From Sphingomonas lacunae (GTDB lineage: Bacteria > Pseudomonadota > Alphaproteobacteria > Sphingomonadales > Sphingomonadaceae): DNA of 64,000 nt. Positions 25,990-35,715 of this stretch are shown piece by piece; the stretch's first letter is position 1, and every line of letters begins with the position of its first letter. The translations under genes were made by a program, and so were the position numbers. The stretch spans positions 1,488,001-1,552,000 of the forward strand of contig NZ_CP053015.1 in the NCBI RefSeq assembly GCF_012979535.1. Reading direction: 5' to 3'. Under the pieces are notes generated by a model. That model was not told where the DNA came from, made no database searches, and saw only the letters and a program-made list of their open reading frames with translations.

Positions 25990-27396
25990 ATGGTTGCAGC
26001 ACGTCGTTCCACCACCGCCCGGCCAACCCTGTACCGGCTCGCCCGGCCGATTGCCGCCATGGGCCTGCTGATTGCCGTGCCGATGACGACATCGGCGATG
26101 GCGACAGTCGAAAGCCAGACCCGCAACGAGCTGGCCCGGTTCATGGGCGTGTTCCAGCAGGTGAAGGCCAATTATGTTGAGCCGGTGAGCGACGATGCGC
26201 TGATCGATGGCGCGATTTCTGGCATGTTGACCAGCCTGGACCCGCACTCGGGCTATCTGGATGTACGTGACTTTGCCAATTTGCGCACCCAGACAGATGG
26301 TGAATATGGTGGGCTGGGCCTGTCGGTGACGATGGAGGATGGCGCGGTCAAGGTTATCGCGCCAATGGCGGGGACGCCGGGTGACCGTGCGGGTATCAAG
26401 GCAGGCGATTACATCACCCATATCGACGGGGTGCTGATCGTGGGGTTCGAACTGGACGAGGCGGTGGAGAAAATGCGCGGCCGACCAGGCACCGACGTGC
26501 GCCTGACGGTGGTGCGCCCCGGTCGTGACGAGCCGATGCAACTGAACCTGACGCGCGAGGAAATCCAGGTCCGGCCTGTAACCTGGGAGGTGCGTGACAA
26601 TGTCGGCGTTCTGACGCTGAGCACCTTTTCCGCGCGTGCCGCCGAGGAATTGCGCAGCGCCATGGTATCGGTCGAACGATCGCTCGGCCGCCGTCCGGCC
26701 GGCTGGATTCTCGACTTGCGGTCCAATCCTGGCGGTCTGCTGGATGAAGCGGTCAACGTCTCTGACCTGTTCCTCGAACGCGGGGAAATCGTCTCACAGC
26801 GCGGTCGTCGCGCGGGCGATGTCGAACGCTATTCCGCCCATGCCGGTGATGCGGCGGGTGGCTTGCCGGTGATTGTGCTGATTGATGCCGGTTCGGCATC
26901 GGCCAGCGAAATTGTCGCCGGTGCCTTGCAGGACCAGCATCGGGCGCTGATCATGGGTGAAACCAGTTTCGGCAAGGGATCGGTGCAGACGGTCGTGCCA
27001 CTGAGCGATACCACGGCGCTGCGCCTGACTACCGCGCGCTATTACACGCCGTCGGGCCGGTCGGTGCAGGAAGGCGGCATAGTACCCGACATTCGTGTTC
27101 CCCAGATTTCGGATCCCGATTATCGCAGCCGTCCGGTGTTCCGGGAGGCGGACCTGCGCCGCCACCTGGTCAATGAAACGGCAATCGACAATCGCGCGGT
27201 AGAGGAAGATACCAACCCTGATCCGCGGTTCAGCCAGACCGCCGAACAGGTGCGGGCACAGGGCATCGAGGATTTTCAGCTGCACTATGCGCTGCAGACG
27301 GTGACGCGCCTTGCCAATAATCCGCGCTTGGCCGCCGGGATGCGTCGCTCTGCCGGCCCGGCTGGCCGTGGCACACCGGTTCGCACCAATCGCTGA
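25990..27396 (+). CDS. ctpA: carboxy-terminal processing protease (S41)
   Basis: Periplasmic Ser-Lys protease that trims envelope proteins. About 468 aa from the ATG at 25990, which gives a standard signal peptide (hydrophobic part AAMGLLIAVPM); the frame is open to 25912. A PDZ domain (about residues 85-175, GLSVTMEDG to EKMRGRPGTDV) precedes the S41 domain. The catalytic Ser is in DAGSASASEIVAGAL and the Lys in ETSFGKGSVQTV. The envC-ctpA order is typical, and in other bacteria both act on cell-wall enzymes. Confidence 0.94.
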   Translation: MVAARRSTTARPTLYRLARPIAAMGLLIAVPMTTSAMATVESQTRNELARFMGVFQQVKANYVEPVSDDALIDGAISGMLTSLDPHSGYLDVRDFANLRTQTDGEYGGLGLSVTMEDGAVKVIAPMAGTPGDRAGIKAGDYITHIDGVLIVGFELDEAVEKMRGRPGTDVRLTVVRPGRDEPMQLNLTREEIQVRPVTWEVRDNVGVLTLSTFSARAAEELRSAMVSVERSLGRRPAGWILDLRSNPGGLLDEAVNVSDLFLERGEIVSQRGRRAGDVERYSAHAGDAAGGLPVIVLIDAGSASASEIVAGALQDQHRALIMGETSFGKGSVQTVVPLSDTTALRLTTARYYTPSGRSVQEGGIVPDIRVPQISDPDYRSRPVFREADLRRHLVNETAIDNRAVEEDTNPDPRFSQTAEQVRAQGIEDFQLHYALQTVTRLANNPRLAAGMRRSAGPAGRGTPVRTNR

Positions 27397-27401
27397 ACGG
27401 A

Positions 27402-27890
27402 ATGGCTTTGCCGATGACCGCTTCTTCCCTGCGCCCAGCCGCTTTGCTCGCGTTTCTGATCCCGGCCATTGCACTGACAGGGGCATTGACCAGTCAATAT
27501 GTCTTTGGCCTCTACCCGTGTGAAATGTGCCATTGGCAGCGATGGCCGCACTATGCCGCGCTGGTGCCCGCACTCGCGGCGATTTTGCTGCCGCTGCAGC
27601 CGGGCGCGAAGCGCGGACTGATCCTGATCGCTGCCCTGCTGATTGCGGCCAGTGGCGCCATTGGTGCCTATCACGCTGGTGTCGAATATGGATTCTGGCC
27701 GGGTTTTTCGACCTGCACCGCAGGCGTCGGCACCAGCCTGGAGGCGATCTGGAACGCGCCGGTCATTCGCTGCGATGTTCCCGCCTTTACCCTGTTCGGC
27801 ATCTCGATGGCGGGCTATAACGCCATCGCGTCGCTGGGTGGCGCCGCTTTGGTGGCGGTGCTGCTCAAGCGGGCAAGCAGCCAAGGATGA
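27402..27890 (+). CDS. dsbB: disulfide bond formation protein DsbB family
   Basis: Inner-membrane quinone reductase that reoxidises DsbA. 162 aa with four hydrophobic segments. The first periplasmic pair is in YPCEMCHWQR (CxxC followed by the conserved QR). A second pair appears as STCTAG and RCDVP. Starts 5 bp after ctpA (an ATG at 27414 is an alternative) and overlaps coq7 by 4 bp. It may supply disulfides for exported enzymes. Confidence 0.92.
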   Translation: MALPMTASSLRPAALLAFLIPAIALTGALTSQYVFGLYPCEMCHWQRWPHYAALVPALAAILLPLQPGAKRGLILIAALLIAASGAIGAYHAGVEYGFWPGFSTCTAGVGTSLEAIWNAPVIRCDVPAFTLFGISMAGYNAIASLGGAALVAVLLKRASSQG

Positions 27891-28429
27891 CTCCAATGCA
27901 AGCGCACCGTCCCCCTTCCGAACGTGCCCGTGCCGCCATGGTGCGGGTTGATCAGGCCGGGGAATTTGGCGCAACCCGTATCTATGCCGGGCAACTGGCG
28001 ATATTGGGTGATCGGGGACCGGGGGCGCGGTCCATTGCCCATATGGCGGCGCAGGAAGAACGGCATCTGCAATGGTTCAACGAGGCGATGGCCCGCCGTG
28101 GCGTCCGCCCGACTGCCTTGCAGCCGGTTTGGAATGTCGCGGGTTTTGCTTTGGGCGCGGTGACCGCAGCGATCAGCCCTGAAGCGGCGATGGCCTGTAC
28201 CGTCGCGGTCGAGACCGAAATTGACCGCCATTATGCACAGCAGTTGGAGGAACTGGGGGATTGTGACCCCGAACTGGCCGACGCGATCAGGGATTTCCAA
28301 GCCGAGGAACTGGAGCACAAGCAGCATGCTCTGGATGCGGGTGCAGAACGGGCGCCGGCCTATCCGCTGATGTCGGCGTTGATCCGCGCGGGATGCCGGG
28401 TTGCCATCGGCCTGTCGCAGCGTATTTGA
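27887..28429 (+). CDS. coq7: demethoxyubiquinone hydroxylase (COQ7 family)
   Basis: Di-iron monooxygenase of ubiquinone synthesis, converting demethoxyubiquinone to the hydroxylated precursor. 180 aa. All iron ligands are seen: Glu in DQAGEFGATRIYAGQ, EExH in QEERHLQWF, Glu in VETEIDRHY and ExxH in AEELEHKQHAL. The start overlaps dsbB by 4 bp. Confidence 0.95.
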   Translation: MTPMQAHRPPSERARAAMVRVDQAGEFGATRIYAGQLAILGDRGPGARSIAHMAAQEERHLQWFNEAMARRGVRPTALQPVWNVAGFALGAVTAAISPEAAMACTVAVETEIDRHYAQQLEELGDCDPELADAIRDFQAEELEHKQHALDAGAERAPAYPLMSALIRAGCRVAIGLSQRI

Positions 28430-28485
28430 CTTTTTTCGATCGGCGGGCACCGTTCAGGCTCCCGCAATGTGGCCAAGGACAGAGG

Positions 28486-29112
28486 ATGACCATGACCAAG
28501 CTTTTGTTCCTCGCCACCGCTGCGGGAATGTCGATCCTGTCGGCACCTGCCCTTGCCCAGAACAGCAGTGCCGGGCCCGCTGCCGGAGGCGGTGAGCGTG
28601 TCAATCAGGTGATTGTCTATGGCGATGACCCGTGCCCGCAGGCAGAGGGGGATGAGATCGTCGTCTGTGGCCGGATGGCCGAGGATGAACGCTATCGCAT
28701 CCCCGAACCATTGCGCGGCAATCCCAATGATCCCCGCCGCGAAAGCTGGACTGCACGGGTCCAGTCGGTTGAGCGCATCGGTCGTACCGGCACCGACAGC
28801 TGCACGCCAGTCGGCCTCGGCGGCTTTACCGGCTGCGTTGACCAGATGGTGAACAATGCCATGGCGGAACGCCGACAGGCCGCCGGGATGGACTGGACCA
28901 ACGCGGTGGCCGAGGAGCGTCGCCGCCGGATGGAAGGCTTTGACGCCGAAGCCAATGAGGTCGAGGCGCAGATTGCCCGCGACGAAGCGGCGCGCATAGC
29001 CCGTGAACAGGCCGCCGCCGAGGCAGCGGAACGCGCCGAGGAAGAGGCCGCTGGCGTTGACAATTCGCCACTGCCGATGCCGCAAAGCGCTCCCCGCCCG
29101 CCACAGGGATGA
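28486..29112 (+). CDS. conserved periplasmic protein of unknown function
   Basis: 208 aa from the ATG at 28486 (AGAGG upstream); the longer frame to 28393 overlaps coq7 and lacks a signal. A Sec signal peptide ends in APALAQ. The mature part has four Cys (DDPCPQ, VVCGRM, DSCTPVG, GFTGCVDQ) and a C-terminal Ala/Glu/Arg-rich helix (EAARIAREQAAAEAAERAEE) that may form a coiled coil. I do not recognise a named domain; similar Cys-patterned exported proteins are frequent in sphingomonads. Confidence 0.7.
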   Translation: MTMTKLLFLATAAGMSILSAPALAQNSSAGPAAGGGERVNQVIVYGDDPCPQAEGDEIVVCGRMAEDERYRIPEPLRGNPNDPRRESWTARVQSVERIGRTGTDSCTPVGLGGFTGCVDQMVNNAMAERRQAAGMDWTNAVAEERRRRMEGFDAEANEVEAQIARDEAARIAREQAAAEAAERAEEEAAGVDNSPLPMPQSAPRPPQG

Positions 29113-29121
29113 GGCCAGCGA

Positions 29122-30909
29122 TCAGCCGGCCGGTGCTGCCTGCTGGCTGGCGATCCAGTCGTTGATCTGGGTTTCAAGCACGTCAAGCGGCACTGCACCC
29201 TGTCCCAGCAGGACATCATGGAAGGCGCGCTGGTCAAAGCGGGGACCGAGCTCCTGTTCAGCGCGGTCGCGCAAAGCACGGATGCGCAATTCGCCGACCT
29301 TGTAGCCCAGCGCCTGTCCCGGCCAGCTGATGTAGCGGTTCACCTCTGCATCAATGTTGGCGTTGGTCAGCGCGCTGTTGTCGCGCATGAAGGCGACCGC
29401 CTGTTCCTTGGTCCAACCGCGCGCATGAATGCCGGTGTCGACGACCAGGCGGCATGCGCGCCACATTTCATAGGACAGGCGGCCCATGTTGGTTTCCGGC
29501 GTGTCGTAGAGGCCCTGTTCAATCCCCAGCCGTTCGGCATAGAGCGCCCAGCCTTCGACAAAGGCGGTAAAACCGGTGAAATTGCGCCGCCACATCGGCA
29601 GGTCGAGTTCCTGCTGCAATGAAATCTGATGGTGGTGACCGGGTACCGCCTCGTGCATCGAAAGGGCGGGGATTTCCCAGAAGGGCCGTTGATCCAGTTT
29701 GGACGTGTTCACATAATAGGTGCCGGCAATGCCCGCCGCGGGTGACCCTTGCGAATAATAGGCCGTGGTCGTGCCCTCTGCCGTTTCCGCCGGGATCTGG
29801 CGCAATGTGTAGGGCAGTCTTGGCAAACGGCCGAACAGGCGGGGCATGAAACCGTCAATGCGGCGGGTGACGAGCGCGACGCGCATCATCAGTTCCTCCG
29901 GCGTGCGGGCAAACCAGCGCGGGTTGGTCCGCATGTCGGCGATCATCGCCTCTCGGCTGGCAAAACCGGCCTGGGCGGCAACCTGTTCCATCTCGCTGCG
30001 GATACGAGCCACTTCGGACAGACCCAACTGATGGATTTCATCCGCCGACATGTCGGTCGTGGTTTCCGCGCGGATCCGGAAAGCGTAATAGGCGCTGCCC
30101 CCAGGTTGGCTGGAAATGCTGGCCGAAGCTGTGCAGCGGGGCAGATAGTCATTGACGAAATAGTCGCGGTGATCGCGCAGTGCGGGGTTGATGCCGTCAC
30201 TGATGATGGCGCGGGCTTCGGTTTGCAAGGCCGCCCAATCGGCCTCACTGATCGCTGCCGGCCGGTTCCCGGCAAAGGGCTGATAATAGCGCGACTGCAC
30301 CGGGTCCGGGGCTATCAGCCCGCTGATCGACCGTTCGGTTGAGCCGAGCACGACGCAGGGGAGGACATGGCCTGCCGCCACTGCCTGTCGCGTGATCCGC
30401 AGCGCCTCCCGGTTGATCGCCGGATATTGGCGTAGCCGCGCGAGATAGCTGCGATAATCGGCAAGGGTGGCAAAAGGCATCGAATCGGAGAGGCTGGCAA
30501 AGCTTTGATGCCAGCCGGCATAGGTGGTGAACAGCATCATGCGTTGGCCGTGGCGATTGCCCTCGACCACTTCCGACAGCATCCGCCGCATGATCGCCTG
30601 ATTGACCCGGTTCACCGGGGAAAGGCCTGGCGTGGCAATGGCATTAAGGCGGTCCAGCAGGGCCTGTGCCTCGGCCGCCCGCCGATCCGCGCCGGCAAGG
30701 CTGATGTCGGTCACCCGGTCATCGAACCTGCGATCACCCAGCACCGTTGCATATTCCGGATTTTCCCGGAGCAGCCAGTTTTCATAATCCTGCTGCAGCG
30801 CGGTGTAATCTTCGTCTGGCGCCGCAAATGCCGGTGCCGCGCCGAACAGCATCAGCGGGGCAATTGTGAAACTCAGCCGGCGGCTGAGCGACAAGGATGA
30901 ACGGGCCAT
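29122..30909 (-). CDS. DUF885 family exported metallopeptidase-like protein
   Basis: 595 aa from the ATG at 30909, which gives a clear signal peptide ending in AFAAP; the frame is open to 31032. The conserved DUF885 core has the zinc-like motif HEAVPGHHHQ, an ALYAERLG block and the C-terminal YISWPGQALGYKVG. These proteins are thought to be peptidases, sometimes dipeptidyl carboxypeptidase-like, but the substrate is unknown. Convergent with the preceding gene, 9 bp apart. Confidence 0.88.
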   Translation of the reverse strand: MARSSLSLSRRLSFTIAPLMLFGAAPAFAAPDEDYTALQQDYENWLLRENPEYATVLGDRRFDDRVTDISLAGADRRAAEAQALLDRLNAIATPGLSPVNRVNQAIMRRMLSEVVEGNRHGQRMMLFTTYAGWHQSFASLSDSMPFATLADYRSYLARLRQYPAINREALRITRQAVAAGHVLPCVVLGSTERSISGLIAPDPVQSRYYQPFAGNRPAAISEADWAALQTEARAIISDGINPALRDHRDYFVNDYLPRCTASASISSQPGGSAYYAFRIRAETTTDMSADEIHQLGLSEVARIRSEMEQVAAQAGFASREAMIADMRTNPRWFARTPEELMMRVALVTRRIDGFMPRLFGRLPRLPYTLRQIPAETAEGTTTAYYSQGSPAAGIAGTYYVNTSKLDQRPFWEIPALSMHEAVPGHHHQISLQQELDLPMWRRNFTGFTAFVEGWALYAERLGIEQGLYDTPETNMGRLSYEMWRACRLVVDTGIHARGWTKEQAVAFMRDNSALTNANIDAEVNRYISWPGQALGYKVGELRIRALRDRAEQELGPRFDQRAFHDVLLGQGAVPLDVLETQINDWIASQQAAPAG

Positions 30910-31302
30910 GTTTCTCTCTTTGCAAAATGCTCTGGCACAGGATGGTTCGGCCCGGGGGCCAGGATGACAGGTTAGCAGAGACAGGCTGGTCGGCAAGCAT
31001 GGCGCGCTGATGGCCAGACCCGGCCCGAGCACCGGTTCGAGTGGTTGATTCGTGCCATTTTGCCAAGCCGCGACTCGGCGGTGAGATTAGCCTTGTTATT
31101 GGCAAGTAACGACCTGCGAAGAGGCTTTTGCAAAACAAATTGCCGTGGCGGCGTGAGTCAATTTTGTTACATCCAAGGCATTTGCGCTGAAACGTGCAAT
31201 TTTAGAGGCGAAATGTGTACGGCGTTAAGGGAGTCAAATTGACCGCTGCGCCGCAACATGGATTCCTGTTGCAAAGGTCAGAACCGGTGAGGGGTCGCCA
31301 CC
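30910..31302. other. 393-bp intergenic region without a supported gene
   Basis: Lies between the divergent DUF885 gene and a small membrane protein gene. It becomes clearly AT-richer from about 31100 to 31260, as expected for promoters. I see no conserved reading frame, convincing hairpin or repeated operator in it. An untranslated leader or small RNA in the AT-rich part cannot be excluded. Confidence 0.4.
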
Positions 31303-31692
31303 ATGGCAAGCGTTTTTCCGCATTCGCGGACACATATCGGCATGGAGCCGTTAGTCGGGGCGGATCGCCTGGCCAGACACATGTCGTGGCACGCTTCGGG
31401 CGCCCTTCTGACCTTTGCCGGACTGCAGATCTGGGGTGTGTTGCTGCTCATTGATGGCGCACTTGGTCGATTGTTGCCCTTTGCCGCGCTCGCTGTCCTG
31501 CTGCTGGTGGCAGTGCCTTTTTCGCGACGGATTGAGAAGCGCTGGCATCATTTTGCCAATACTGCGCTGCCCTGTTCCGGCCTGTTGCTCCGGTTCCGCA
31601 AGGATCGGTCGCGGCTCTGGCGGCTGGCGGTGCTTGTCCCGGTTCTGTGGCTGGGTGCCTTTGCCATGGTAACCCGCACCCTGATGGTCTGA
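31303..31692 (+). CDS. small membrane protein of unknown function
   Basis: 129 aa with three hydrophobic segments (about residues 35-52, 55-73 and 105-125) and basic loops between them (SRRIEKRWHHF, RFRKDRSRLWR). No recognised motif. GAGGGG precedes the ATG at a fair distance. The hydrophobic pattern and codon use look real, but the identification is not supported by any family I know. Confidence 0.55.
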   Translation: MASVFPHSRTHIGMEPLVGADRLARHMSWHASGALLTFAGLQIWGVLLLIDGALGRLLPFAALAVLLLVAVPFSRRIEKRWHHFANTALPCSGLLLRFRKDRSRLWRLAVLVPVLWLGAFAMVTRTLMV

Positions 31693-31735
31693 GCTTCGCT
31701 TTGACCTTGGGCGGGGCTGGTCCTATCTGCCGGGC

Positions 31736-33097
31736 ATGAACGCTCCAGATTCTGATCCCCGCGATACACTTCCCCATCTGATCGACCGTGCCGCCGATGC
31801 AGTCGCGCGTGCCCGCTCCGCTGGCGCCGATGCCGCCGAGGCGGTGGTCCGTTCGGTCCGGTCCAGCGGCGTTTCTGTCCGGCTCGGCGCGTTGGAGGAT
31901 GTGGAGCGGTCGGAAGACAGCGACCTTTCGTTGCGCCTTTATGTGGGTCAAAAATCAGCAAGTGTTTCCACAGCCGATGTGAGCCCGGCTGCGCTTGATG
32001 CGCTGGTGGAGCGGGCGGTCGCCATGGCGCGGGCAGCACCGGACAATCCCTGGGCGGGCTTGGCACCCGACGAATTGTTGCTTCGCGACGATCCGCCGGA
32101 TCTTGATCTGTTTGATCCGGCCGGTGAGCCTTCACCCGAGGGGATGCGGGCACTTGCACAGGAAGCGGAAGACGCCGCCCGATCCGTCCCCGGCGTCACC
32201 AATAGCGAGGGCGGTTCTGCCAGTGCCAATGTCGCGGTGCATGTGCTGGCCACCAGCCAGGGCTTTGCCCGCGGCTATGCTGCGACAGGATACAGCCTGT
32301 CAGCCAGCGTGCTGGCAGGCGACGGTGACATGATGCAGCGCGACTATGACTGGCATAGTGCCCGGCATTTCGCCGATTGCGAAGCGGCGGACATGATTGG
32401 CCGGCGTGCCGGTGAACGGGCGGTGGCCAGGATCAATCCCGGCAGCCTGCCAAGTGGCCGTATGCCAGTGCTGTTCGATCCCCGGGTGGCGGGCTCGTTG
32501 ATCGGCCATCTGATCAGCGGCATGTCCGGCCCGGCCATCGCCCGGGGCAAGAGCTTCCTTATCGGTCGTGAGGGGGCGCAACTGTTCCCTGCCGGTATCA
32601 TCGTGGAGGATGACCCGCTGCGTCCGCGTGGCTTGCGGTCCCACGCCTTTGACAGCGAAGGGCTGCCGACACGGTCGAGTCGGATGGTCGATGCCGGTGT
32701 GATCGCGCCCTGGCTGTGCGATACGGCATCTGCCCGCCAGCTGGGTCGACAGCCGACCGGCCATGCCGCCGGCCATGGTGGGGTGACAACCGGTAATCTC
32801 AGCCTGCTGCCCGGACCGCGCAGTCGCGCCGAGCTGATGGCGGACATCAAGGATGGCGTTCTCGTTACCGAATTGATCGGTCAGGGTGTCGACCTGATGA
32901 CTGGCGATTACAGCCGGGGCGCGTCCGGCTGGCGGATCATCAATGGCGAGATTGCCACACCGGTGGCGGGATTCACAATCGCCGGCAATCTGATCGACAT
33001 GTTCGCGGATCTGAGCGCGGCCAACGATGTCGACCGGCGTCATGCCACGCATGTGCCCACGTTGAGGACGGATAGTCTGACGGTGGCTGGTGACTGA
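31736..33097 (+). CDS. pmbA: TldD/PmbA family metalloprotease subunit (PmbA/TldE)
   Basis: One half of the TldD-TldE peptidase, which matures peptides such as microcins and may degrade unfolded chains. 453 aa. Seen: the N-terminal RSSGVSVRLGALEDVERSED region, the middle RDYDWHSARHFADCE block, and the C-terminal HAAGHGGVTTGNLSLLPG and LIGQGVDLMTGDYSRGASG. It lacks the zinc-binding HExxxH of TldD, which marks it as the PmbA/TldE partner; no tldD lies in this window. Confidence 0.93.
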   Translation: MNAPDSDPRDTLPHLIDRAADAVARARSAGADAAEAVVRSVRSSGVSVRLGALEDVERSEDSDLSLRLYVGQKSASVSTADVSPAALDALVERAVAMARAAPDNPWAGLAPDELLLRDDPPDLDLFDPAGEPSPEGMRALAQEAEDAARSVPGVTNSEGGSASANVAVHVLATSQGFARGYAATGYSLSASVLAGDGDMMQRDYDWHSARHFADCEAADMIGRRAGERAVARINPGSLPSGRMPVLFDPRVAGSLIGHLISGMSGPAIARGKSFLIGREGAQLFPAGIIVEDDPLRPRGLRSHAFDSEGLPTRSSRMVDAGVIAPWLCDTASARQLGRQPTGHAAGHGGVTTGNLSLLPGPRSRAELMADIKDGVLVTELIGQGVDLMTGDYSRGASGWRIINGEIATPVAGFTIAGNLIDMFADLSAANDVDRRHATHVPTLRTDSLTVAGD

Positions 33098-33902
33098 TAG
33101 GGGCGTTCCCGATCCCGCCATTCCGACAGAGGCGATCATTTCCGCCGCCCGCGAAGTGGGGGATGCGGCGCTCGGTCAATGGCGCCATCTGAGGGGTGGC
33201 GGCGATCTGGACCAGTGGAGCAAGGCTGATCAGAGCCTGGTGTGCGAGGTCGATATAGAAACCGACCGCCGGTTGAAGGCGATGCTCGGTGCCATTGATC
33301 CGGAGGCCGGCTGGCTCTCCGAAGAGACCGCCGACCGTTCCGACCGGCTGGCGCGGGACCGCATCTGGTGCGTCGACCCCATTGATGGCACGCGGGATTT
33401 CCTGCGCGGGCGTGAAGGATGGGCTGTATCGATTGCGCTGATCGACCGGGGTGCGCCGGTATTCGGTGTGCTGTATGCCCCGGCTCGCGACGAGCTTTGG
33501 ATGGCGCAATCTGGCCGGGGGGCGAGCCGCAACGGCGCGCCGGTACAGGCGGGGGACCGGGCCATCCTGACGGGTGCGCGCGTGCCGGCCGCACAATTGC
33601 CCAAGGTCGATATGGACCTGACCATGGTGCACCAGCCAAACAGTATCGCGCTGCGCATGGCGATGGTCGCGGCGGACGAGGCTGATCTCGTGGCAACGCT
33701 GCGTTGGGGATTCGAGTGGGACATTGCCGCCGCAGCGCTGATTGTCCACGAAGCCGGGGCGCGGGTGACTGATGCATTCGGCCAGCATCTCCGCTTCAAT
33801 ACCCCGCGTGCCCAGGCCTTTGGTGTCATCGCCAGCACGCCGGGCATCCATGGTGCGGTCGTCGACCGGTTGAGCGAGCGGGCGCGTTCCTTGGCCGGTT
33901 AG
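33090..33902 (+). CDS. inositol monophosphatase-family phosphatase (CysQ-like)
   Basis: Mg-dependent, lithium-sensitive-type phosphatase acting on a small phosphorylated compound, perhaps inositol phosphate or 3'-phosphoadenosine 5'-phosphate. 270 aa with a GTG start inside the end of pmbA (8-bp overlap). The metal-site motifs are LSEETAD, WCVDPIDGTRDF and GFEWDIAAAALIVHEAGA. Close coupling to pmbA suggests one transcript. The exact substrate is open. Confidence 0.88.
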   Translation: MTDRGVPDPAIPTEAIISAAREVGDAALGQWRHLRGGGDLDQWSKADQSLVCEVDIETDRRLKAMLGAIDPEAGWLSEETADRSDRLARDRIWCVDPIDGTRDFLRGREGWAVSIALIDRGAPVFGVLYAPARDELWMAQSGRGASRNGAPVQAGDRAILTGARVPAAQLPKVDMDLTMVHQPNSIALRMAMVAADEADLVATLRWGFEWDIAAAALIVHEAGARVTDAFGQHLRFNTPRAQAFGVIASTPGIHGAVVDRLSERARSLAG

Positions 33903-33964
33903 CGTGTAACAGGCCTCCGTGAATGGTCATCATCTGGATGGCCGGCGACCATAACCAGCTTCCG

Positions 33965-34480
33965 TCAGATGGCGCCAGCCATGCCGGCCAGTTTGGCGAT
34001 CGTGTTCATGTTCCTCGCAGTGCCTTCGGTCTCGGCGGGAATGCGCAAGCGGGAACGCGCCATTCCATCGGGGTAGGCAACAAAAATCTCCCGCTGTCCG
34101 AGACTGACCCTTTCTGTTCCGAGCCCGGTCACGCCGGCCAGCGGATCGGCAGGCAGCGGCCTGTCGACAAACAGCGCCACCACCTGGTTGGGCGGCATTT
34201 CCTGAAAGGGATTGCGCTTGACCACGGCTGCCATGTCAGCCGCCTCGCGCACCAGCACCCTAATCTCGTGCCCGGCATGCACATGGAGCCGTGCGGCCAA
34301 ATCGAGCCGCACCTGGTCTTCGGTGCCGCCACTGCGAAACACCACATTGCCGCTGGCGATGTAGGTGCGGACATTGGTGAACCCCGCCGCCTCGCACAGG
34401 CTCTTGAGATCCGCCATGGCCAGCTTGCCTGTCCCGCCGACATTGACCGCGCGCAGCAGTGCGACATAGCTTGTCATCAT
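33965..34480 (-). CDS. DUF1697 family protein
   Basis: 171 aa, unknown function. The N-terminal block YVALLRAVNVGGTGKLAMADL and the FTNVRTYIASGNVVF stretch are the hallmarks of this cytoplasmic ferredoxin-like family; the end has RNMNTIAKLAGMA, also conserved. It follows the GNAT gene on the minus strand by 20 bp, so the two may be cotranscribed. Confidence 0.87.
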   Translation of the reverse strand: MMTSYVALLRAVNVGGTGKLAMADLKSLCEAAGFTNVRTYIASGNVVFRSGGTEDQVRLDLAARLHVHAGHEIRVLVREAADMAAVVKRNPFQEMPPNQVVALFVDRPLPADPLAGVTGLGTERVSLGQREIFVAYPDGMARSRLRIPAETEGTARNMNTIAKLAGMAGAI

Positions 34481-34500
34481 TCATCCCCTGCTGAACCGCA

Positions 34501-35019
34501 TCACCGTGACGTCGGATCTGGCGGTGACCCGTAAAAGGCAGGATGATAGACGACTTCCCCCCGCGGCGTTTCCCCTTGCCAGGTCAGATGCTGGAAATTG
34601 GGGTTGGCCTCTCCGGCATAGGTCAGGCCGGGGTCATGGGCAAAGCCGAACCGGCCATAATAGGACGGATAGCCTAGCAGGACGCAGCCATCAGCGCCCA
34701 GCGCCTGTAGTCGGGACAACCCCTCACGGATCAGCGCGCTGCCGATGCCAAGCGATTGCAGGGGCGGTTTGACCGATACGGGCCCAAGGTCAAACCAATT
34801 GCCGGGCTGGCCATCAATCCTGACCCTGGAAAAGGCGATGTGTCCGACAATTTCGTCGCCGCGTACCGCAACAAGCGACAGGAACAGCGCACCGTCCGCC
34901 CGCAGCGCGTTGATCAAGTCCTGCTCGTCCCCGGCGCTATAGGGCATGGTGGCAAAGGCATCGCGCGTCAGCGTATAAATGGCATCGACATCGCCGGGCT
35001 GCTCGTCTCTGATCCGCAT
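34501..35019 (-). CDS. GNAT-family N-acetyltransferase
   Basis: 172 aa from the ATG at 35019 (the frame is open to 35067). The acetyl-CoA binding loop is QSLGIGSALIREGL, preceded by FDLGPVSVKP. The SYYGRFGFAHDPGL segment matches the YhbS-like subgroup of acetyltransferases. The substrate is unknown. Probably cotranscribed with the DUF1697 gene. Confidence 0.87.
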   Translation of the reverse strand: MRIRDEQPGDVDAIYTLTRDAFATMPYSAGDEQDLINALRADGALFLSLVAVRGDEIVGHIAFSRVRIDGQPGNWFDLGPVSVKPPLQSLGIGSALIREGLSRLQALGADGCVLLGYPSYYGRFGFAHDPGLTYAGEANPNFQHLTWQGETPRGEVVYHPAFYGSPPDPTSR

Positions 35020-35238
35020 TGTATGTCCCCATCCTCTTCGGGCGATGTACAGCATAACTGATTCCACTCAACCACAGCCCATCCGGGTTCCCCCTGCTTG
35101 ACCGCAAACGCGCTTTGCCCTAACAGCAGCGCATCTCGGAACCACGGACCGGTCGACAGCAGGCTGAAAGCCACGCTGACGGCCCGTTTTTGCGTTACGG
35201 GCAGGGGCATTGTCGCCCCGAATCACTCGCTTTGAGAT

Positions 35239-35259
35239 GGGATGGTTGCCAGCCGTCCC
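35239..35259 (+). other. small hairpin in the rpsM leader
   Basis: GGGATGG and CCGTCCC can pair (7 bp with one G-U) around a 7-nt loop, 23 bp before the rpsM start. It could be part of a ribosomal-protein autoregulatory leader, but it is short and might be chance. Confidence 0.3.
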
Positions 35260-35282
35260 GTGGAGCAAGGAGAAGTTACCAC

Positions 35283-35651
35283 ATGGCACGTATCGCGGGC
35301 GTCAACCTGCCCACCAACAAGCGCGTTATCATCGCACTGCAATATATCCACGGTATCGGTCCCAAGTTCGCTGCTGACATCGTCGGCAAGGTCGGCATTG
35401 AATCGCACCGCCGCATTCAGGACCTGAGCGACGCCGAAGTGCTGCAGATCCGTGAGACCATCGACGCCACCTATACGGTGGAAGGCGATCTTCGTCGCGA
35501 AACCGCGATGAACATCAAGCGCCTGATGGATCTGGGCTGCTATCGCGGCCTGCGTCACCGCAAGGGCCTGCCGGTCCGCGGTCAGCGCACCCACACCAAC
35601 GCCCGTACCCGCAAGGGCAAGGCCAAGCCGATCGCCGGCAAGAAGAAGTAA
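35283..35651 (+). CDS. rpsM: 30S ribosomal protein S13
   Basis: 122 aa. Head protein of the small subunit, contacting tRNA and the 50[20 protein letters not shown] and [20 protein letters not shown] are diagnostic. The ATG at 35283 has AAGGAG upstream. First of four genes rpsM-rpsK-rpoA-rplQ; the usual upstream genes (secY, adk) are not here, so the cluster is separated from the rest of the spc operon or has its own promoter. Confidence 0.98.
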   Translation: MARIAGVNLPTNKRVIIALQYIHGIGPKFAADIVGKVGIESHRRIQDLSDAEVLQIRETIDATYTVEGDLRRETAMNIKRLMDLGCYRGLRHRKGLPVRGQRTHTNARTRKGKAKPIAGKKK

Positions 35652-35657
35652 GCGTTA

Positions 35658-35671
35658 GCGCGCCTTCCGGC
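35658..35671 (+). other. GC hairpin in the rpsM-rpsK spacer
   Basis: GCGCC-TTCC-GGCGC: a 5-bp perfect stem with a tetraloop, without a following U-run. It may stabilise or process the operon mRNA. Confidence 0.35.
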
Positions 35672-35715
35672 GCAGCACGCTTGCCCTTTCAACATTTCAG
35701 GCAGGGATATCCATC